Assembly: GCA_963747765.1 (NCBI GenBank)
Contig: CAVVGH010000007.1
Coordinates: forward strand, 186,001-250,000
Reading direction: 5' to 3'
Source: VRUE01 sp963747765
GTDB taxonomy: Bacteria > Actinomycetota > Thermoleophilia > Solirubrobacterales > 70-9
DNA: 64,000 nucleotides
Part shown: positions 58,180-64,000 of the stretch, piece after piece
Numbering within the stretch: position 1 is the first letter of the stretch
Layout: the number at the start of each line of letters is the position of its first letter
The notes under the pieces: model-generated
The model's database searches: none
What the model saw: the letters and a program-made list of their open reading frames with translations, nothing else
What the model was told of the DNA's origin: nothing
Position numbers and translations under genes: made by a program

Positions 58180-59768
58180 GGTTTCGCCCCTTGCTTACTT
58201 GCCCGGCCATTGGCGCGGCGCTTGCGAAAGGAGTCGATCCGCGGGTTGATCTTGGACATGGTGAGTGCCGCGGCGCCGTTCGACGTGGCGCCGTCGCCAT
58301 TCGGCTCGCAGCTTCCGGGCCCACCCGGGAAGTCGAGGCCGCAGGCGCCCTGTTCCTCGACCAGCCTGCCGGCCAGCTCGCGGTGCGCGGGCGGCACGAC
58401 GAAGCGGTCCTCGTGCTTTGCGATCGCCAGCAGCCGGTACATCTCTTCGAGCTCGCGTGGCTCCATGCCAACCGCCGCCGCCAGCTCGGCGTCTCCCTCG
58501 CCGGCGATCGTCCGCTCGCGCATGTAGGAGCGCATCGCCGCGAGGCGCTTCAGCACGCCGCGGATCACCTCCTCATCGCCCGCCGAGAGCAGGTTGGCGA
58601 GGTAGCGCACGGGAATGCGCAGCGCGTCGATTGCCGGAAAGACGGCGTCGGGGTCGGCGACCGCGCCTTCCCCCTCGACCGTCGAGGTGACCGGCGAGAG
58701 CGGCGGCACGTACCAGACCATCGGCAAGGTGCGGTACTCGGGGTGCAGGGGAAGGGCGATGCGATGCTTCATCGCCAGCGCCCAGACCGGGGAGCGGCGC
58801 GCGGCCTCGATCCAATCGTGCGGGACGCCGTCGCGCAGCGCCGCCGCCTCGACCTCGGGATCGGAGGGGTCGAGGAAGACGTCGAGTTGGGCGTCGAGCA
58901 GATCGGCCTCATCGGGAGTGGCGGCGGCCTCCTCGACCCGGTCGGCGTCATACAGGACCAGCCCCAGGTAGCGGATGCGTCCCACGCAGGTCTCCGAGCA
59001 GACGGTCGGCAGGCCCGCCTCGATTCGCGGATAGCAGAGCGTGCACTTCTCGGCCTTGCCGGTGACGTGGTTGAAGTAGACCTTCTTGTAGGGGCAGCCG
59101 CTGACGCACATGCGCCAGCCGCGGCAGGCCTCCTGGTCGACCAGGACGATGCCGTCCTCGTTGCGCTTGTACATGGCGCCGGACGGGCAGGAGGCGACGC
59201 AGGCGGGGTTGAGGCAGTGCTCGCAGATGCGCGGCAGGTACATCATGAAGACCTGCTCGTACTCGGCTTTGACCGCCTCCTCGACTCCCTTGCGCAGCGG
59301 GTCGGTCGGCAGCTGCTCGGGACCGCCCGCCAGGTCGTCCTCCCAGTTCGGGCCCCACTGCAGGTCGAGCGGCTCGCCGCTCACCCGCGAAACCGGACGT
59401 GCGACCGGCTGGTGCTTCGACGGTCCGGACTTGGTCAGCGACTCGTAGTCGTAGGTCCACGGCTCGTAGTAGTCGTCGATCTCGGGCAGGTCGGGGTTGA
59501 AGAAGATGTTCGCCAGCTTGCGGACGGGGCCGCCGGCCTTCAACCGCAGCCGGCCGTCCCCGTCGAGCTCCCAGCCGCCGCGCCACTGCTCCTGGTCCTC
59601 CCAGCGTTTCGGGTAGCCGCCGCCGGGCTTGGTTTCGACGTTGTTGAACCACATGTACTCGGCGCCCTCGCGGTTCGTCCAGACGTTCTTGCAGGTCACC
59701 GAGCAGGTGTGGCAGCCGATGCACTTGTCGAGGTTCATCACCATCGCCACCTGTGCCTTGACCTGCAT
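58176..59768 (-). CDS. narH: Nitrate reductase beta subunit
   Basis: 530 residues. Four Fe-S binding groups: CIGCHTCSVTCKNVW near the start, CEHCLNPACVASCPSG, CRGWRMCVSGCPYKKVYFN (Trp replacing one Cys, as in the [3Fe-4S] site) and CTLCYPRIEAGLPTVCSETC. It relays electrons from NarI to NarG. ATG 59768 shares a base with the narG stop (TGATG). Longer upstream frame is a shadow. Confidence 0.94.
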   Translation of the reverse strand: MQVKAQVAMVMNLDKCIGCHTCSVTCKNVWTNREGAEYMWFNNVETKPGGGYPKRWEDQEQWRGGWELDGDGRLRLKAGGPVRKLANIFFNPDLPEIDDYYEPWTYDYESLTKSGPSKHQPVARPVSRVSGEPLDLQWGPNWEDDLAGGPEQLPTDPLRKGVEEAVKAEYEQVFMMYLPRICEHCLNPACVASCPSGAMYKRNEDGIVLVDQEACRGWRMCVSGCPYKKVYFNHVTGKAEKCTLCYPRIEAGLPTVCSETCVGRIRYLGLVLYDADRVEEAAATPDEADLLDAQLDVFLDPSDPEVEAAALRDGVPHDWIEAARRSPVWALAMKHRIALPLHPEYRTLPMVWYVPPLSPVTSTVEGEGAVADPDAVFPAIDALRIPVRYLANLLSAGDEEVIRGVLKRLAAMRSYMRERTIAGEGDAELAAAVGMEPRELEEMYRLLAIAKHEDRFVVPPAHRELAGRLVEEQGACGLDFPGGPGSCEPNGDGATSNGAAALTMSKINPRIDSFRKRRANGRASKQGAKP

Positions 59769-62700
59769 CAGTACTCCACCTTGGTGCGGCGCTTGCGGAT
59801 CACGGTGACCTCGTCCCGCTGGCTGCCGGTCGGCCCGTAGTAGTTGAAGCCGTAGGCGAGCTGGGCGTAGCCGCCGATCATGTGGGACGGCTTCATCTGG
59901 ATTCGCGTCACCGAGTTGTGGGTCCCCCCGCGGGTGCCACTCGTCTCGGAGATCGGCACGTTCACGTGGCGGTCCTGCGCGTGGTACATCAGCGCGGTCC
60001 CCTTCGGGATGCGGTGGGAGACGACGGCGCGCGCCGCCACCGCGCCGTGCGGGTTGGTCATCTCGATCCAGTCGTTGTCGGCGATCTCGATCCGCTCGGC
60101 GTCCTCGCGGCTCATCCAGACGACCGGGCCGCCGCGGAAGAGGGTCAGCATGTGCAGGTTGTCCTGGTAGGTGGAGTGGATCGACCACTTGGAGTGGGGG
60201 GTGAGGTAGCGCACCGCGACGGCTGCCGCGTCCGGCTCGCGCCCCGGCGCGGGGAGCGGCGGCTTGTAGGTGGGCAGCGCCTCGCCGTCGGCGAGCAGCC
60301 AGGTGTGGTCCTGGTAGAGCTGCTGGCGGCCGGTCAGCGTGCGCCAGGGGATCTCGCGGTCGACGTTGAGGGTGAACGGCGAGTAGCGGCGATCGCGCGA
60401 CTCGATCCCCGACCACTCCGCCGAGGTGAGCGTCTTGCGCGGCTGGATGCCGACGTCGCGGAAGCTGATCCGCTCGTCGGCGTGCTCCTCGGCCAGGTCT
60501 GCGAGGTCGACGCCACTGCGGCTCTCCAGGGCACGCATGCTCTCGACCGCGAGGCGGCCGTTCGTGGTTCCCGACAGGGTGAGGATCGCTTCGCAGGCCT
60601 GATCGGCGCGCTGCAGCGACGGCCGGCCGGCCGCGGGGCCGGACTCGACGACACCGTTGGCGCCGCGCAGCGCCTCGACCTCCTCCTCGGGAACCCAGGA
60701 GAGGCCCTTGCAGGGCGTCCCCAGCTCCTCGACCAGAGGCCCGAGTGCGGTCAGCTTCGCGGCAATCGCGCCGTAGTCGCGCTCCACGACGACGAGCTTT
60801 GGCATCGTGCGCCCCGGGATGGGCTCGCACTCGCCGGCCTTCCAGTCACGCACCTCGCCAAGCGGCTGGGCGAGCTCGTCGGGGCTGTCGTGCAGCAGTG
60901 GCGCCGCGACGAGGTCGCGGCGCGTGCCCAGCCGCGGCCCGGCCAGCTCGGAGAATCGCTCCGCGATCGTGCGGAAGGTGTCCCAGTCGCTGCGCGCCTC
61001 CCAGGGGGGCGCGATCGCCGGGTTGAAGGAGTGCACGAACGGGTGCAGGTCGGTGGTCGAAATGTCGTGCTTCTCGTACCAGGTGGCGGCGGGGAGGACG
61101 ACGTCGGAGTGCAGGCAGGTGCCGTTCATGCGGAAGTCGAGCGTCACCAGCAGGTCGAGCTTGCCGGCCGGCGCCTCATCGCGCCAGCGCACGTCACGGG
61201 GCCGGACCTCGGGCGCGGTCTCCTCGTTGTCGACGGCATTCGAATCGACCCCGAGCAGGTGCTTTAGGAAGTACTCGTGCCCCTTGCTGGAGGCGCCCAG
61301 CAGGTTCGAGCGCCAGACGGTCAGAACGCGGGGGAAGCTCGTCGGGGCGTCGGGGTCTTCGGCGGCGAACCGGAGGCGCTCGGCTTTCAGCTCGCGCACG
61401 ACGTAGTCGGCGACGGGCACCCCCTCGCGCTCGGCGGCCTCGACGATCTCCAGTGGGTTGCGGTCGAAGGTGGGATAGGACGGCAGCCAGCCGAGTCGCG
61501 CGGCGAGCGCGTTGGCGTCGGCGGGGTGCATGCCGTTGGCGCCCGCGGCGGCGCCGTCGTCGTAGCGCCACTGGTCGGTCGCCAGGTACCAGTACGGGGT
61601 GGCCGCCTGGTGGCGTGGGGGGCGGGACCAGTCGAGGCCGAAGCCGAGCGTCGAGAAGCCGGTGAGCGTCCGCACCTTCTCCTGGCCGACGTAATGGGCC
61701 CAGCCGCCTCCGTTGACGCCCTGGCAGCCGCAGAGCAGCACCAGGTTGAGCATCGCTCGGTAGATCAGGTCGGAGTGGAACCAGTGGTTGGTGCCGGCGC
61801 CCATGACGATCATCGAGCGGCCATCGGTGCGCTCCGCGTTGCGGGCGAACTCGCGGGCGATGCGGGTCACCAGTGCCGCGTCCACGCCGGTTATCTCCTC
61901 CTGCCAGGCGGGCGTGTAGGGCTGGGAGGCGTCGTCGTAGTCGACGGGCCACTCGCCCGGCAGTTCGTCGCGGTGGACGCCATGCTGGGCGCAGAGCAGG
62001 TCAAAGACGGTGGTGACGGCGACGCCGGCGATGCGGCGCACCGGCACGCCGCGGCGCAGCGCCGGCGCGTCCTCCGCATCGAAGCGTGGCAGCCGCACCT
62101 CGGCCAACTCCTCGTGGTCCCCGAGCAGCGTGAGCGCCGGGTCGATCCCGTCCAGGCGCAGGTTCCAGCGCCCCTTGCCCTGATCCCCCCAGCGGTCGCC
62201 GATCGTGCCGCGCGGCGCCACCGCGCGCGCCGCGGCGGCGTCGAAGACGGTCGGCTTCCACTCGGCGTTCTCGCTGTCGTCGCCGAGGTCTGAGGCGCGC
62301 AGGTAGCGGCCGGGGACGAGCTCGCCGTCGCGCTCGTCGAGGCGCACCAGGAACGGCAGGTCGGTGAACCGAGTGACGTAGTTCTCGAAGTAGGGGGTGC
62401 GGCGCTCGACGTGGAACTCGCGAAGGATCACGTGGGTCATCGCCATCGCGAGCGCCGCGTCGGTGCCCGGCTGGGCGGGCAGCCAGTGATCGGCGAACTT
62501 GGTGTGGTCGGAGTAGTCCGGCGAGACGACGACGGTCTTCTGGCCGCGGTAGCGGGCCTCGGTCATGAAGTGCGCATCGGGCGTGCGCGTCATCGGGATG
62601 TTCGAGCCCCACATCATCAGGTAGCCGGCGTCCCACCAGTCGGCGGACTCCGGCACGTCTGTCTGGTCGCCCCAGATCTGGGGCGAGGCGGGAGGCAGGT

Positions 62701-63406
62701 CGGCGTACCAGTCGTAGAAGGAGAGGCAGACGCCGCCGAGCAGCGAGAGGAAGCGGGCGCCGCTCGCGTAGGAGGCCATCGACATCGCTGGGATCGGAGA
62801 GAAGCCGGCGATCCGGTCCGGCCCGTGGCGCTCGATCGTGTGAACGTGAGCGGCGGCGATCAGCTCGCTGACCTCCTCCCAGGAGGCGCGTGAGAAGCCG
62901 CCTTTGCCGCGCTGCGCCGTGTAGGCGGGGTCACCCGCGATGCTTGCCCAGGCGTCGACGGGGTCGGGATGCTCGGCCCGCGCTGCCCGCCAGAGGTCGA
63001 GGAGAGAGCCCCTCACGTAGGGGTACTTCACCCGCAGCGGCGAGTAGGTGTACCAGGAAAACGAGGCGCCTCGGGGACAGCCGCGGGGCTCGTAATCGGG
63101 CGTCTCGGAGCCGTTTGAGGGGTAGTCGGTCTGCTGGGTCTCCCAGGTGATGATCCCGTCCTTGACGTGGACCTTCCACGAGCACGATCCGGTGCAGTTG
63201 ACACCGTGCGTGGAGCGGACCACCTTGTCGTGCTGCCAGCGGTCGCGGTAGGCGCGCTCCCAGCCCCGCGAGCGGCGACTTGACGCGCTCCAGGGCAGGT
63301 CGGCGCTATCGCCGCCGACGGACTTGAAGTGACGCAGGCGCTCCAGTGGAGACGGCTTCTCGCGGCTCACGGGGACGATCTTGCCCTCGCGCCCCGCATG
63401 CTTCAT
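59768..63406 (-). CDS. narG: Respiratory nitrate reductase alpha subunit
   Basis: 1212 residues, molybdopterin enzyme. N-terminal FS0 cluster ligands in THGVNCTGSCSWKVHVKDG and YEPRGCPRG (HX3CX3C...C). It has a Mo-bisMGD domain throughout (e.g. MMWGSNIPMTRTPDAHF, TDAALAMAMTHV, NLVLLCGCQGVNGGGWAHYVGQEK, RMNGTCLHSDVVLPAATWYE). No twin-arginine motif is seen at the N-terminus from ATG 63406 (MKHAGREGK...), so it is the cytoplasm-facing Nar type. An in-frame ATG at 63502 would overlap the upstream acyl-CoA dehydrogenase. It reduces nitrate to nitrite. Confidence 0.93.
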   Translation of the reverse strand: MKHAGREGKIVPVSREKPSPLERLRHFKSVGGDSADLPWSASSRRSRGWERAYRDRWQHDKVVRSTHGVNCTGSCSWKVHVKDGIITWETQQTDYPSNGSETPDYEPRGCPRGASFSWYTYSPLRVKYPYVRGSLLDLWRAARAEHPDPVDAWASIAGDPAYTAQRGKGGFSRASWEEVSELIAAAHVHTIERHGPDRIAGFSPIPAMSMASYASGARFLSLLGGVCLSFYDWYADLPPASPQIWGDQTDVPESADWWDAGYLMMWGSNIPMTRTPDAHFMTEARYRGQKTVVVSPDYSDHTKFADHWLPAQPGTDAALAMAMTHVILREFHVERRTPYFENYVTRFTDLPFLVRLDERDGELVPGRYLRASDLGDDSENAEWKPTVFDAAAARAVAPRGTIGDRWGDQGKGRWNLRLDGIDPALTLLGDHEELAEVRLPRFDAEDAPALRRGVPVRRIAGVAVTTVFDLLCAQHGVHRDELPGEWPVDYDDASQPYTPAWQEEITGVDAALVTRIAREFARNAERTDGRSMIVMGAGTNHWFHSDLIYRAMLNLVLLCGCQGVNGGGWAHYVGQEKVRTLTGFSTLGFGLDWSRPPRHQAATPYWYLATDQWRYDDGAAAGANGMHPADANALAARLGWLPSYPTFDRNPLEIVEAAEREGVPVADYVVRELKAERLRFAAEDPDAPTSFPRVLTVWRSNLLGASSKGHEYFLKHLLGVDSNAVDNEETAPEVRPRDVRWRDEAPAGKLDLLVTLDFRMNGTCLHSDVVLPAATWYEKHDISTTDLHPFVHSFNPAIAPPWEARSDWDTFRTIAERFSELAGPRLGTRRDLVAAPLLHDSPDELAQPLGEVRDWKAGECEPIPGRTMPKLVVVERDYGAIAAKLTALGPLVEELGTPCKGLSWVPEEEVEALRGANGVVESGPAAGRPSLQRADQACEAILTLSGTTNGRLAVESMRALESRSGVDLADLAEEHADERISFRDVGIQPRKTLTSAEWSGIESRDRRYSPFTLNVDREIPWRTLTGRQQLYQDHTWLLADGEALPTYKPPLPAPGREPDAAAVAVRYLTPHSKWSIHSTYQDNLHMLTLFRGGPVVWMSREDAERIEIADNDWIEMTNPHGAVAARAVVSHRIPKGTALMYHAQDRHVNVPISETSGTRGGTHNSVTRIQMKPSHMIGGYAQLAYGFNYYGPTGSQRDEVTVIRKRRTKVEY

Positions 63407-63444
63407 CAGCGGTTCGCCCGCGACGGGGGAGGGCGGGACCCGGA

Positions 63445-64000
63445 TCAGCCTCCGAATGCCTCCGCGATCAGATCGTGGCCGATCCAGCTCGGCTCCGGCC
63501 ACAGCTGCAGCGACTTGGCGTCGCGCATCAGCTTCTCCACGCCGGTCTCGTGCATGTAGCCGGTGCCGCCGAAGACCTGCACGGCGTCGGTGGCGGTCGC
63601 CAGAGCCGCGTCGGTGGCGGCGAGCCTGGTGGAGAGGGCGGCGTTTCCGTCGACCTCCGCGCCAGGCGATGCGGGGGCCGCCGCCCGGCGGACGGTCATG
63701 CCGGCGAGCATCTCGCGTACCGCGTCGTGCTGGACGATCGGGACGCCGCCCTGAACGCGGTTTTCGGCGTACTCGAGGGCCATCTCCTGCGCTCGGCGGG
63801 CGACCCCGCGGGCGATCGCCGCGCTTCCGGCGCGAAGCAGTGCCAGGGAGGCGTCGCTTGCGGCGCGACCGTCGCTGGCCGCTGCCTCCGGTTCAACCGG
63901 TGTCTCGCTGAGCGACACACGGGCGGGTGCGGCCGATCTCAGCCCGAGCAGGGGCTCGCAGGGCTCGAGCCGCAGTCCCGGCGCGGCGGCGCTCAGCGCA
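63445..64000 (-). CDS. Acyl-CoA dehydrogenase (5' part outside window)
   Basis: The frame is open to the right edge; GTG 63918 is not a real start because the upstream frame (EPLLGLRSAAPARVSLSETP) continues the middle domain. The C-terminal helical domain has RRAQEMALEYAENRVQGGVP with PIVQHDAVREMLAGM (ACAD RxxFG/Q helix equivalent) and the FAD-binding VQVFGGTGYMHETGVEKLMR. It would oxidise an acyl-CoA, substrate unknown. Ends 38 bases before narG on the same strand. Confidence 0.82.
   Translation of the reverse strand, partial: ALSAAAPGLRLEPCEPLLGLRSAAPARVSLSETPVEPEAAASDGRAASDASLALLRAGSAAIARGVARRAQEMALEYAENRVQGGVPIVQHDAVREMLAGMTVRRAAAPASPGAEVDGNAALSTRLAATDAALATATDAVQVFGGTGYMHETGVEKLMRDAKSLQLWPEPSWIGHDLIAEAFGG

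Overview
The window is high-GC actinobacterial DNA. ATGA/GTGA/TGATG start-stop overlaps are common, GTG starts are frequent, and the gene content (heliorhodopsin, two-permease zinc transporter, Nar nitrate reductase, ResB/CcsA cytochrome c maturation, secreted multiheme cytochromes) suggests a soil or sediment member of the Thermoleophilia/Solirubrobacterales type. That lineage is an inference from gene content, not a marker-gene result. No rRNA or convincing tRNA gene was seen.

Left part (1-9.1 kb) is mobile and broken. It holds the 3' end of a helicase/phospholipase-D protein, a long imperfect hairpin that reads like a lone integron attC site, and a large serine recombinase preceded by a catalytically altered twin. 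An inverted copy of the recombinase 3' end lies on its left, and its reading frame runs without a stop into a heliorhodopsin gene. After an acyltransferase and a DUF1295 membrane protein come remnants of a RES/Xre toxin-antitoxin pair. From 9.3 to 13.3 kb is a complete zinc uptake operon closed by its Fur-family regulator. From 13.4 to 18.4 kb are a small SHOCT protein and a methyltransferase behind a CsoR-type box, a 54-bp tandem repeat, an EamA/NIPA-like transporter, a DEAD-box helicase, two disrupted genes carrying a dispersed repeat and a MITE with a 64-bp perfect palindrome, and a cation diffusion facilitator.

The centre (19.4-36.8 kb) looks like one physiological block: two NirJ/AhbC-like radical SAM enzymes, a NarL-type two-component system, TPR and NHL-repeat proteins, two secreted six-heme cytochromes, a complete System II cytochrome c maturation set (CcdA, ResB, CcsA, TlpA-like thioredoxin), a membrane-anchored nine-heme cytochrome, a glutamyl-tRNA reductase fused to a DNA-binding helix-turn-helix, and a small lipoprotein. 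Three of its transcription units share a promoter-like motif with constant spacing. I read this as an electron-transfer conduit across the envelope of a monoderm, with its own heme supply and assembly factors. The acceptor or donor is unknown.

From 36.9 to 44.1 kb, two inverted copies of a composite palindromic repeat bracket csoR, a SnoaL-like protein, a TetR regulator, a secreted protein and an MMPL transporter carrying a C-terminal hemerythrin domain. From 44.3 to 48 kb are biotin synthase and the copper genes copA-copZ behind another CsoR-type box. From 48 to 53.7 kb are an SDR enzyme, a TetR-controlled FtsX-type ABC exporter and heme A synthase. The right end (53.9-63.4 kb) is a minus-strand nitrate respiration operon narGHJI-narK followed by a sulfide:quinone-reductase-like flavoprotein and a small membrane protein. 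An acyl-CoA dehydrogenase runs off the right edge.
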